NCBI GenBank assembly: GCA_033063855.1 | Contig: CP093831.1 | Span: forward strand, 23,870,001-23,934,000 | Source: Smittia aterrima | Lineage: Eukaryota > Arthropoda > Insecta > Diptera > Chironomidae | DNA: 64,000 nt | Reading direction: 5' to 3' | Shown: piece by piece, positions 9,537 through 21,094 of the stretch | Position numbering within the stretch: the stretch's first letter is position 1 | Layout of the letters: every line of letters begins with the position of its first letter | Translations under genes and position numbers: made by a program | Notes under the pieces: generated by a model | The model's database searches: none | Seen by the model: only the letters and a program-made list of their open reading frames with translations | Told to the model about the DNA's origin: nothing

Positions 9537-11070
9537 ATGGGAAAGGCTGGAAGCAAACAATCTGTTAACATCACCACTGAGCCATCGAAAGAAATCCAAG
9601 AAGGATCAGGAGAGTTGAAGAAGCTCGATGACTCCTACTTCAAAGAAAATGAATCATCCGTAAGTGTCAGCGTTATGCAGTCGAGGCAATTAATGAAGAA
9701 CCGTTATAATCTTTCTCTCTCTTTCGCTTTGCTGCAATCTCCTCTAGGACAAAGAAAACAAGGTTGCCAATGACGCCGCTGAGAACGAGAAGAATGAAAG
9801 TGTAAAGGAAGACGATGCTAATGCGACAGCGGCTGTTGAATCACCCGCCACTGCTGAATCGGAGGAAAACAAAGTCGAGACTGCTAGTGACGACAAGACG
9901 ACGACTGAAGAGATTAAGGAAGCATCGGCTGAGCCCGATAGTGCTACCAAACCCAAGAAGGAAAAGGTGAAAAAGAAGTGGTCGTTCCGAAGCTTGTCAT
10001 TTGGGAGAAAGGATAAACAAAAGAAGGACCGAAAGAATGAAGAGAACAAGGCCGAAGGCGCTGATGAGGCAACTGAAGACAAACCAGCAGACGATAAAGC
10101 ATTAGAAACCGAAACTACTGTCGTTGAATCAAAAGCACTCGAACCGGTCGTTGAAACTGTAAAAGAAGAAGAATCTTCCGCCCCCGAACCCGTTCAAGCT
10201 GCAGTCGAACCAGTTAAAGAAAAGACACCCGAGCCAATCGTTGCTAAAGTTGAAGAAATCAAAGCTGTTATCGAAGAGAAACCAACGCCTGTAGAAGTCA
10301 CTGAAGTTAAAGCCGCACCAGTTGAAGAAATGCCTGCTGAGATTCCTGAACTTGTTGTCGAGGAGGAGAAGCCTGTCGAGATCCCTGCACCAATTGAAGA
10401 GAAACCTATCGAGATTCCTGAACCAGTTGTCGAAGAAACCGTTGAAGAACCACCAGCAATCCCAGCAACACCTCCACCAAGTCAATGCTCTGTTTTCGTC
10501 GAATCAATGAATACAAACGAAGTCGAGGAATCACTTCCTGTTCCAGCTGAAATTGAAGACATTAAAACCGAAGCAGAGACGGTAGAAAATGGCGAAACTC
10601 ATGAAATCGATGTCAAACCAGTTGCAGAAATGATTGAAAAAGTTCTTGAAGAAGCTGTCGATGTTGTCGAGTCTGAAATTGCTGATAAAACCGCTGACGA
10701 TGAGTTGCCCCCTCCTCCCGCTGATGAATTGATTGAAGCACCAACAACTGAAGTCATTGTCGAAGTTAAGCAAAACGGTGTCGGCGAGCACATTGATGAG
10801 CCAGTTAAGGTAAGACGATCGTATTTGCTTTTAAAACGTAAATGACTAATCGATTGTCGTAAAATTTGTCTTTACAGCTCGAAAACGGCGTTCACAATGG
10901 CGATGAAGTAAACGAATCAGAGCAGAAAGTTGAGGAACTTAAAAAAGAGGTAAACTTTACTTATTTCACATAAACTTCGACTCTTCATAACTTTACGACT
11001 TCCTTTCTAGGACAAAGTTGATAAGCTTGCTCAAGACTCGCCGCTCGCCCCAGAAATCATCTCTGAATAA
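9537..11070 (+). CDS. Akap200: Akap200-like A-kinase anchoring, MARCKS-like protein
   Basis: Exons 9537-9659, 9748-10809, 10878-10949 and 11011-11070, 438 aa, all joins in phase 0. The N-terminus MGKAGSKQSVNITTEP closely matches Drosophila Akap200. Gly2 in an MGxxxS/K context is a myristoylation site, which would put the protein at the plasma membrane. Residues about 112-138 form a basic MARCKS-type effector segment (KKKWSFRSLSFGRKDKQKK), known in the family to bind membrane, actin and calmodulin under PKC control. The rest is acidic, with Pro-Glu-Val runs such as EEKPVEIPAPIEEKP. Residues 333-352 (VAEMIEKVLEEAVDVVESEI) form an amphipathic helix and are the best candidate PKA RII-docking site (inference). 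A poly(A) signal AATAAA lies at 11859-11864. Confidence 0.88.
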
Positions 11071-13848
11071 GTCGGAGACCGCCAATGGATTTGAAAAGAA
11101 ACATTAACGAAGGAATTTAGATTTTATGCTCGTGAATGGTATTTTTAGGGCCAAGCGTCGTTTTATATCAGTGCTGAGGGGCGAGTTAAATTATCGCAAT
11201 ATGCTATGTGGAAATATTGAGAAATTTGTTTATTTTTTCGACTTGTCCGAAGACTAATTTAATGAAAAACAATCGTAAAACCTTTCAATCAATTTCCACA
11301 CGCAACTTTGTGAGTAAAGTAGAGAAAGCACACGTAAACAAGCAACCATAAGTTATTAAATCGTCGCGTTGGCTCCTATGGGTGAATCATTACGCGAGCA
11401 ATTTATATTATCAGCTTAAGTAAAGTAAAGAATTTCATTTAATGATAGAAAATATTTGTAAAATTCTCGCAGCTTCAAGAAAAGAAAAATCATCTAAAAC
11501 AGAATGATGTCAATTTAAGTAGAAAACGTTCTCGCTTCTTTGGTGATTCAAAATCTCTAAACGTTCCGATAATTCCAATTTGGCCTAAGCTTGTTTGATA
11601 AGTTAGAAGCAAAGCAACATTGTCGTCGTTAGTGAATTGTGAGCTCAACTTTTGTGAAGAAATTAAATGATTTTTTTTTACTAATTTACATCATTCCGTT
11701 TGTCGTTGCGCAATTTGTCAAAAAAAAAGAAAACGTTGATCTTTCAAAATTTGTCATGTAAGTTTAGCTCGTAAGGTGAACACAGAACATTGACATTCTT
11801 CTTACTTTCGATGACCAGACAAAAGAAAAAAAAACTTTTCTGAATCCTCCATGAAGAAAATAAAATTTCCTTAACCACGAACAATTTTAACTGAATCTAC
11901 AAGTAGCAGATAAATAAAAATTTCATAAGCCATATTAAACCAGACTCTTCTAAAGAGAGAGAAAAAAAAACTTACAGTCCTCCTCTGAAGGATATTTTCA
12001 TAGTCCAATTAAGAATATCGACGACAAACACGTAAGAGAGTTTGCTCGTTAAACATTACGCATACATTGATATTGAATCTATCGGTAGTTATAAAAAGTC
12101 AGTGGACAAGATATTAAAATTTATGATTTTCATGTTAATTAAGCGAGAGAACGTCCGTTCTCTTTCAATAGAAATCACGTTCTCTTGTGTTGCAAACAAA
12201 CAACAGCGATTATTCTCATCTAACGATAATCAAAGTCAGAGTTTGCGAAAGGAGAAGAAGTCGACGCCGTTGAGCAGAAATGAATAGTTTAATAGCAAAG
12301 AACTAGTCGATTTTTGTCCAAACAAACGGTTACAAGTTCTTTTGTTCTTTTTCGTGAAGTTTTTTTTTCTATATTTTGCTTTCTCTCCTCATTCATACAA
12401 CATTAAACTTTTTTATGGTTTTTCGCGCATAAACATGCTTCGAGTAAGAATAGCTTGTAAATTTTAAGCTGAAATCATAAATGTATTCTAAGTATACTTC
12501 CACGTAGTTATTTACGAATAATATCAAACAAATCTCTTTAAAAAAAATCTCATTGACGGAAAATCTTTTTACGAGAAAATCTTCATATTTTAACATTTCT
12601 TTCATTCGAAGGGTTAGAAGTTGATTTGATTGATTGTTAAGAAGTTTAATTTTGAAGGCGTGAAACGTTATTTAAAATGAAACTTCTTGTGCGTCTGCTC
12701 TCGTCAACTTCTAATCCCTTTCGACTTTCATCATCATCGGTGGTCGGTGTATAACATTTGAACATGCCAAAAAGTGAAGAAAATTACAATATTTGACTCC
12801 AAAAGACAAACAAAACTATTTTGACGTAGTCGGCATTTACTAAATTTAAAAAGGAACAAGCAAAATCCACCGAGAAACGATTTCAAAGGAAAAGGAAAAG
12901 ATTTTTTTTTACTATAAACTCGTATTTAAGTTTTATAAGGAATTTGTAGATCTTAAAGATGAATCTTCTCTGATGTATCATTTTCAAATTGACTTCAACC
13001 AATTAAACTTTGTACCAACTTTTGTGCAGAAAGCAATTTTCCAAAATTTTGATAAAACTATTTGATACAAGTAAAAAGAGGTTTGAGTTTATTTCCATCA
13101 CTTGCTCCTCTTATCGCTTGTAATTCTTGTTTTTTCAGCTCTTTTCCAGATTTATTTTCGTTTCAGATTTTCGTCGAGAGGGAGATCAAGGTCGTTCTAA
13201 TCAGCGGCACTTGTACAAACAAAAAGGGGAAATCTCGACTCTCGCTTCCGCAAATGAAAACATAAACAGTTCAAAGGTTTCACCCGTGACAAAGCTCAAC
13301 GGACGAACTGAATTATTTATTTATTTTTGGTTGTCGCTCGCGTCGTTCTTTATCTCTTCTCCGAATATAAATCTTCTCGTCAAGTCTGAAAGAAGAAAAC
13401 CACGAAACTCACGTTGATTGTTATAAAAATTATTCTTAGTTCTTTATTTACAAATTATCTTCAAAATTATAAGCTAATTTAACAATCCTTGGGTGAATTT
13501 TCCTTTCCATCTCAGTTTAAACAGTTAGAACATGTTTTACATTCTTTTTATTTTTTTTTTGTGGCTTTACGTTGAAAGTGTTTAAGTTTTTTTTTTCTTC
13601 GTGAACAACGATAATTAGCCTCGCCTGCTCGTGGTACTCAAGGCAGAAGCTTCGTCATTACTACATTTATTAAATATTTTTGTTGAAAAATATTCCTTAA
13701 AATATTTCTAGGCTTTAAAGAAAAAAATTAATGAAAAAGTTTCGAACGTAAAAAATTCGTTTTGATTTCTCTCTTTAAGCTGCGCTCGTGCGAGGAAAAA
13801 AAGAAGCTTTCGCAGTCTGAAGAGAGTCAATTACAACTTTCTGCTTCG
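11071..13848. other. Convergent intergenic region, Akap200-like 3' UTR and GSE1-like 3' UTR
   Basis: The two flanking genes converge here. The left part is probably the Akap200-like 3' UTR up to about 11.9 kb (AATAAA at 11859). The right part is the 3' UTR of the minus-strand gene, with AATAAA (minus) at 13666-13671, about 180 bp past its stop. In between are AT-rich sequence and poly-A/T runs. Open frames at 12042-12287, 13062-13265 and 13127-13417 look random. Confidence 0.6.
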
Positions 13849-16800
13849 TTATTTCTTCACGGGCGTCTTTGAATTCTCGTTGATTATTGTGCTAGCGTTA
13901 TCCGTAGCTTCGTCATTTATGCTCGGCTCCTCATCCACTTTCATATCTTCATCCTTCGTCTCTACCTTCGCGTCCAAATTTCCTGTGATTTTCTCAGACT
14001 CAGAAGCTTTCTTGTCATTCGCACTAAGTGATTTCTCGTCTGCCTCTGCTTTGATTTCTTTCGAATCGGAATAATCTTGTGCTGAGTCGTCTTTCTTTTC
14101 TTCTTTGATTTTCTCCTCGGGCTTAATCGATTCTTTATCTGATATTTTCATGTCCGAGCCGGCTTTGTCCATGACAATGGGCTTTATGTCATCTTCACCC
14201 GAGAGTTTCTCTAATTTTGGTTTGTCAATCTTCACCGCAGATAAATCTTTCGCTTCGCTCTTTGAGTTGTTTAGGTCTTTGTTGCCATTGCTAATATTTG
14301 GAATTTCAATTTTAAAACTCTTGTCATTCGAGACAGAAACAGTAGCAATCGATACAGTTGGAGTGGTCGTCGAACTGACTCTCTCAATGCGTTCTTTGTT
14401 GGGATATTGAGATAATTGATTCTTTGATAGATTTAAACTTTGAGATGATGATGGAGATCGAGCGACGGGTTGAGGTGAAGTCGCTGGATTCATCATTGGA
14501 TGGTTGTAAGAGCTGTTGCTTAAGCTAGATGGAGATGCTGATGGTGGCGCGAGAGGCGAGTAAAGATGAGCGGGAGGAGGAAGATTCCCTGGGTAGAGCG
14601 ACATATGATGAGGTAAGCCCATGGATCTCATTGAAGGCATTACCGAAGTGCTGGTGATGGGACTCGATGGTGATCCGCTTTGAGAGGATTGCGATACATG
14701 ATGTTGCATATTCGAAAGCGAAGTGGGGATCTGTGGCATCGAGAGACCTAACAACGATGGGTGCATTGGATATCCTGGATGCATTCCTGCTGGCGGACGA
14801 AGACCAACCATCTGAGGGAACAATCCAAGAAGATTGTAAGGGTTTCGTTGCATGAAGTGATGCTGCTGCATCATCTTTTCACGTTCGATCATTTCCTTTT
14901 CCCTTAATTCTCGCTCACGATGTTCTTTTTCGCGCTGTTCCCTTTCACGCATTTCCTTCTCTCGAAGTTCGCGCATTTCACGCTCACGCATTTCTTTCTC
15001 GCGCTGCTCACGTTCCCGCATTTCCTTTTCTCGTTGCTCACGTTCCCGCATTTCCTTCTCGCGAAGTTCTCTTTCGCGTTCTCGAGCCTTCTCCTCTTCC
15101 CGAGCGATTCGATTCTTTTCTTCTTCCCTAGCGATACGAGCTCGATGTTCCTCCTCGAGTTTCATTCGTTCATGCAAGCCAGACAAATTAGGAGGAGCAC
15201 GATAGAGATGAGATGCGTAAGGCGATGCTAGCTGAGAGTAGAGCGCGGCATGTGGATTTGAGCGCATCATGCTGTGCATCAACATATTTTGGTCTAAGTA
15301 TAAAGATTCTGGATATCCTAAGGCCGCTGAGTTGAAGAGTCCGCCTTAAAGATAAAAAAATTCATTAGTTTTCAAAACTTTCCTTGAGAGAAGTTTAACT
15401 CACTTGGCATTCCCGGTATCGGACCGAAAGGTGAGAATGCGTCCATCGGGAATTGGGCTCCAGCTGGATGAATATGACGCTCATCAGGTCTATACGGTTG
15501 AAAGCCACTTCGAGCTAACAACTCTGATTGAATGTTTGCGGATTGTTGTTGATTTGGTGCATTGCTCAACCGAGGAATCTATGGAGATAAGAAGTTCAGA
15601 CAAATTCTCTATAATTAAAAATGTTTTATTACCTTTTTGTCGGGTGGCTGTGGAGACGTCAAATTTCTTATGTCAGTCTGTCGATTGTCGTATTGAATAC
15701 CACGAGAACGACTCGGCTCGTGTTCTTTCTCACTCACTCTTGGGTTGTTATTAGGGTTTTTACTTTCTCCGACTTGTTGTATCATCTCTTCGTCTTTAAC
15801 GTCTTGTTGCTTCGCTAAGCTACGAAGAGCAGCAGCAAAGGACTGGTTGTCACTTCGATTGTTTGCAGAGTTATTTTGCAGCTTTTGTTGATGCATCTGG
15901 GAGTTCATGTGCGCTGGTAAAACAGCCGGTGGTTGCTGTTGGTTATGATGATGCATTGATGAAGGAACTGGGCTACTTTCTGGTCGCTTCTGACCGAATT
16001 TTGAATGCACTGAAGAGGGAAAAGTTTTATTAGAAGTTTCGAAAGAATGTCAAGTTAAATTCACTTACGCATATCATTTGTAGGATGACCTGGATGAGCT
16101 GTAATGCCTCGTTTGTCAGCGAGATGTTTCGGTGAACTGTTCTTCTTGTTTTGTAAATGCCGATTACCAATTATGGGCTAGAGATTTGTTTCAAAAGTTA
16201 GTTTTAAGAACCCCATTTAAAAAATTAATCAAATTTACTTCTCGCAATTTATCGATGCACTTTTGTCCGCTTGGTAGACGAGCGATTGAAACATCGGGAC
16301 CGTCTTCTGGTGGAGGAGGTTGAGGCGCCCAGTTGTACTCTCTCTTTTCAAGAGGAACTCCTAGACGATCATATTGAGCCGCTTGTTGTCTATAAATAAT
16401 GAAGATTATTATCATTAACATCAAATTATCTGCTAATCAACTCACTTGAGATATTCGTAACAATCCAAGCAAACGACGGCGTACTCGCCGTTTTCAAGTA
16501 GCAGCCCGCCATCCGACTTTCGATTTGCAACAAACGGAAACTCTTTGATTGGGAGAGCTCTAACCCGTTTCCGGTAAGTTTTGATTCCACAGAGATGACA
16601 ACAATAATCGTGCCAATTGTATTCTCTCTCTGATGGTGCTATCGTGTTTTGAGCATCGTGTTTCCTCCATTGCGTTAGTAATGAATGATAACAGAAAGTG
16701 CAAACCAGGGCCGAGCCGTCAGGTCGAAGTTGCTCAGCGTTAGGATGTGGCTTGTGTTTCACGAGGAAGGGGAAATACGGCCGCGAACCCTGTGAATTCA

Positions 16801-19357
16801 AAGCACGATTAGACATCACGTCACCATCGCAATTAAATCAATTCTCACCTCTTTATTTGCGTATAAGAGTCTAGCTATAGACAAGTCTGAATGCAATCCG
16901 CAGACAAGGCAATAAATTGATGTTGTCGATGCCGCCAATGGTGGCGTCGTAATTCCCACAAGACTTCGCGGACTCGGAGAAATTGAATTTGAAATTGGCG
17001 ACGGGATGTTATAACTATAAAAAAAAATTAATTCAAAATCATTTATAAAAAGAAATTCAAATGAAAAAATCTCACCGTCGATGCTCCAAAGGAATTCTGT
17101 CAGCATCCATTGACTCCCATTGAGAAGCCATCGCTCGATAGCAGCGGGAACAAGCGAGAACACGTCCAGGGCCATTTTCACTTGTCTTTAAACACGGGAA
17201 ATGCATTGCGTGTGAGTTCATATGCTCTGCACTTGTCGACAACCACTCTAAATGTGCGGGATTGTAAACTTGTTTACAGATGTAACAGCTGATAAAGAGA
17301 TTATCGTTAGTGAGAGTTGAAACTTTGTTACAAGCTTTTAACACATACGGAAAGCCATGGCCATTTTCAGTAATTCCCTGAGGCGAGCTACTGGGTTCGC
17401 GACGACTGTAGCTCTTCTGTAAAGCTTGCTGCGATGCATAAGGATCTTTGGAAGAGTTTGATGGGTCGTAAGGCTGAAATGAGGAAGAGTTATAAATCCT
17501 ATTCGACATTCCAAGGTGATCAAGCGATTTCTTACTTTGTAACGAACGCTCAATGCATTCGAATCATGAGCAATAGACTTTGATGAGTTTGCATGCGGTG
17601 GTAGTGGAACACCCGAAGCTGGAGAGGATGGAACATGATGAGGCACTTGCTCGCGTTGTGTTGGTTGTTGCGATGGCATTGATGAGTTAGAGAACTGCAA
17701 GAGACGATCGTCGGATGATGTTCCAGGTGTAGCACCTTCAGCCAAGTGCATGTTCTGCTGATTACAAGACACGCAGATTTGTACCATTCCTTGAGGACTA
17801 ATTGGGCTTGCATTTGGTGGAGCTGGCTTCGACTTTATAAATGGATAATAAGGCTCACGCTCTGCATTTGCACAACAATAAACGAGCCGAAGCTGACTCG
17901 AAATACAGTCTGAAGCACAAACGTAGCATACAAATGTGGTTCGGTCTGCCGCAGCTTGACGCTTTCGTAGAGCGTAGCGTCTCTCGGTGTCAGGAGTTCC
18001 ACGTGCCTGAAAAAGAAAAAAAGATTTTTTGTTTTTGTCATGAAAATAATTTTCTCCTTTTGAAATGTTGAATCCTTACATTGAAATTCTGCCATTGAGC
18101 CATCAGATGATTGTAACACGATTTACATGCTTGCACCATTCCTTTCGGATCCTTTGGACGAGAGCGAGCTGGTCGAGCGTGACTTTCATCAAAGATAGGA
18201 AAGAAAGGTTTTTCAAAATCTTTCGTGTCCTTTGGGACGCAAGTGCTGAGCTCTAACAGACTTCCCCGACGTTGCTCTTCACCACAAACGTAGCAAACCT
18301 CAGTCACTGAGTTTTTGTCAGGCATAGAAAGGTCTAAGATATCTGTCCCGCCCCCGATGCTTCCTCCTCCAGCACTACCAGTCGATGAGTTGCTATTGCT
18401 ACCGATTCCCTGAATTGAGCTTAAGTTGACGCTGTTGCTTCCAATCGACGAGTTTCGCAAGTCAAGTGCTGAGCAATCGTCATCGGCAGCCGAGAGTCGC
18501 GATTGAGACGGAAAATTTGTATTAGATGATACCGTTACGTTACTATTTAGTTGCGGAGCCGCAGTTGTCAGAGACGGTGAGGGCGACGAGTATGAATTCG
18601 AAAAGTTAGCTAACTTAAACTTCCTCTGGGCGAACGACGATGGTTGACTGGCCGTAAATCCCATGTCGAGAGGTTTGGAAGCGCCAGGATTGTCTCGTGA
18701 TTGTGGCCGAGAGTTTGGTGCTCTCTCGTTTCTGCTATTTGGACGAGACAGTCCTCCACTCGTCGGCTCGCTCTTAGGGTTTTTAGTCGATAACATATCA
18801 CCGGGTTTGTTGGCTAAGCCATTGTTGGATTCACTTTGAATCATTTTGTTGTCAGAAAAGTTGAGAAAATCATTTGATGATTGTCTCGGATTGGTTGTGA
18901 GCTGAGGTCCACCTTCAGTTGTTAGTCCAAGCATCTGAGATGCATATTCTCCTTGCATTGCCATGTCTGCTCCAGTGAATGGCTTTCCATCGTTGCGCTT
19001 GGACCAGTAAAGACGTTGCATATGCGGCTTCCCATCTCGCTCGTAGGCATCCCATTGATAGTTCAGATTGCTGAAGCATAAGTAGCAAGTTTTCACAGTC
19101 AACTGGTTAGGCTGAATCGGATTACAACCAGAAGGTGGCTCGTGAGACTCCAAGAATTGAAAGTAGGACTCTGTTGGTTTCTCGGTATTTGGTTTGATTC
19201 TTAACTGATATGAATCTAAAGCTCCGTTCGACCCACACACGAAACAAGTCCCTACAGCAGAAGCATCATCGCCTCCTCCCTTCGGGTTTAACTTCGTTGA
19301 AGTCTCTATCAGCTCTTGACGTAGCTCTTTTTTTATGTAGGCTTTCGCTTTTTCCAT
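13849..19357 (-). CDS. GSE1-like nuclear protein with six paired-CxxC modules
   Basis: Eleven minus-strand exons: 19357-18080, 18006-17536, 17473-17349, 17288-17076, 17014-16849, 16789-16446, 16389-16239, 16177-16069, 16009-15633, 15578-15404, 15344-13849, giving 1634 aa in one frame. Introns are 56-75 bp. The C-terminal half has GSE1 hallmarks: QSFAAALRSLAKQ, GFQPYRPDERH and a long REK/REQREKEMRE tract. Vertebrate GSE1 belongs to BRAF-HDAC/CoREST-type repressor complexes, so a nuclear corepressor role is inferred. The N-terminal half carries six modules of a CxxC pair, 40-60 residues with an F/Y-F/P-x-F patch, then a second CxxC pair. The second pair is followed by a QW motif in modules 1, 2, 4 and 5 (for example C38/C41 with C91/C94, and C355/C358 with C411/C414). 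They probably bind zinc. Ser- and Lys-rich linkers and an acidic Lys-rich tail complete it. An acceptor near 19404 implies an untranslated first exon, perhaps ending at 19957. Confidence 0.82.
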
Positions 19358-21094
19358 TATTTTACAAGTCTAATATTGTTTTCGTGGACGACTGTCACTG
19401 CACCTAAAATGAGAAGAAACGCATTGTTAAAAGCTCTTTGGAATGTTTACAGTTTGTTAAATGAGCAACTTTGTATGTTAATTTAAAGTATTCTAGTTAG
19501 AAAAGATTGATCCATAAAGTGAGAAACTTAAAGTAGTTTAAATCGCTTCCGAAAACATTTATCTCAAAAGTTTGCGTTTGAAACACATTGGTCAATAACA
19601 AGATCAGATGATTACATATTCATTAGATGCGGATTTCTCAAGCTATCGTTCTTCTGGAATCACTGGATTTACATTCCGTTTTCTACGAATATGGGAAGAT
19701 TGCGTAAGGAATAAAAGAGATAATCTCATACGGGAATTAGAATGAAGCGAGTGAGAGAGAGACACCCGAAAAAAAAGTAGTAAACTGCACAGATCCAGTG
19801 TAAACTTTGTATTGTCTTGTATATTATTTGATCTTGTTGTTGTTGCTCCCCCATCATCACTTCTTCTTGTTGCTTCCCTGTGATATTTTTTTTTTCTTCG
19901 CAATTCTAATTTTCACTCTAATTTCGACTTCAATAAAAATCACCGCTGCTGCTTACAACGTCGTTTTGTTCTCAGCGATAAATTTTAGCTTATGATGGGA
20001 GCGTTTGTGTGAAGCATAAGATTTGCTTCTCCATCAAAAGCAATGGCTCCATCTTCAAATATCAACAAGCACACCGGAAAGGTAAGCGTTAACGCACTAG
20101 ACGATACTCACTTTCATTCACGACTTTTCAGTAGGCAAAGTCACATTTGCATATCCATAAAACTTAAAATTTCGGATTTTATGACTGCAGCTATGTCAAA
20201 TCCAACCCTCTCATGATTTTTTTTCTCCTCTTTTTCGTTCGGTCGTAGGTTTCGGAGTTCGATGAATTTTCGACGGAGTTTTTTGGTTAAAATTGAACTT
20301 CTGGTTGGGCTTTGGAGAGCTCACGATCAAGCCTGACACTTAATTTGTGTTGGTTCACTGTTACAGTCGACGCGGACTCATTCCTTGTTAGTTTTATGAA
20401 ACTTTTTTTTGTTTAAAAACTATCAATTAGCATTTCCACACTCGAGTCCTCGTTTGGAGTATATTTAGTTATCACACATTTCACTACACTACGTTAAGGG
20501 TTTTGCACAATAGTTTTGGACCAACGATCATCGTTTTGGCTTGTAAACACTCGCAATTGACTTGATTCAAATTTCTTTTACAAAAATTCGGAAAGATGAT
20601 GTAGTTCGTAAGCTTCAGGCTTGACATGAGTTACGAGCCCTTCAGTTTTCAAGGTTCCATGTTTGATTAATTTCGAAAGCTGAGGGAACAATTGCTCAAA
20701 TCAAGATTTGAATTTGAAATCAGCGTTAAAAACAGCATTCAAAAGACAACTTGCTCAGTTTTTATTTTGCAAGACTTTTTTTTAAAAAAATTATGCGGCC
20801 GGTGAATACTTTGTTACATCCAGAGCTTGTGGGGGGTTTCAATGCTACGTGATTAATGAATATGGAAGGAATGGATATTTATTTCCATATTTGACGCAAA
20901 TATTTTTCATCCTTGAATGACTTCTGGCAATCAATTCTCTTAAAGTTAATGAAAAACAACTTCACAATCTTTTATCTCGTAAATAATCTTTCATAGCCAT
21001 AAAACATTTATTGCTCAATTATTATCACATATTTGTTAAAATTATTTGCATTGTTTTTATATTTAGAAATTGGTCTTCGCTGCAATGATCCGGT
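19358..21094. other. 5' region of GSE1-like gene and 3' UTR of dnr1
   Basis: 19358-19405 is 5' UTR of the minus-strand GSE1-like gene. A plausible minus-strand donor at 19956 would define its first non-coding exon. On the plus strand, 20042-20080 reads ATG plus 12 codons and ends in a good donor (AAG|GTAAGC), but no partner exon was found. 21007-21012 is an AATAAA (minus), 83 bp past the dnr1 stop. The rest has no recognisable gene. Confidence 0.55.

Noticed and set aside
10129..10485. Minus-strand ORF inside the Akap200-like exon
   Set aside because: Low-complexity antisense of a Glu/Val/Pro-rich region.
17338..17349. Reading straight through the 60-bp segment 17289-17348 as coding in the GSE1-like gene
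   Set aside because: It is open in frame but has a GT start, a CTCACTAAC branch site and a TTTATCAG end; removing it restores the CxxC module spacing.
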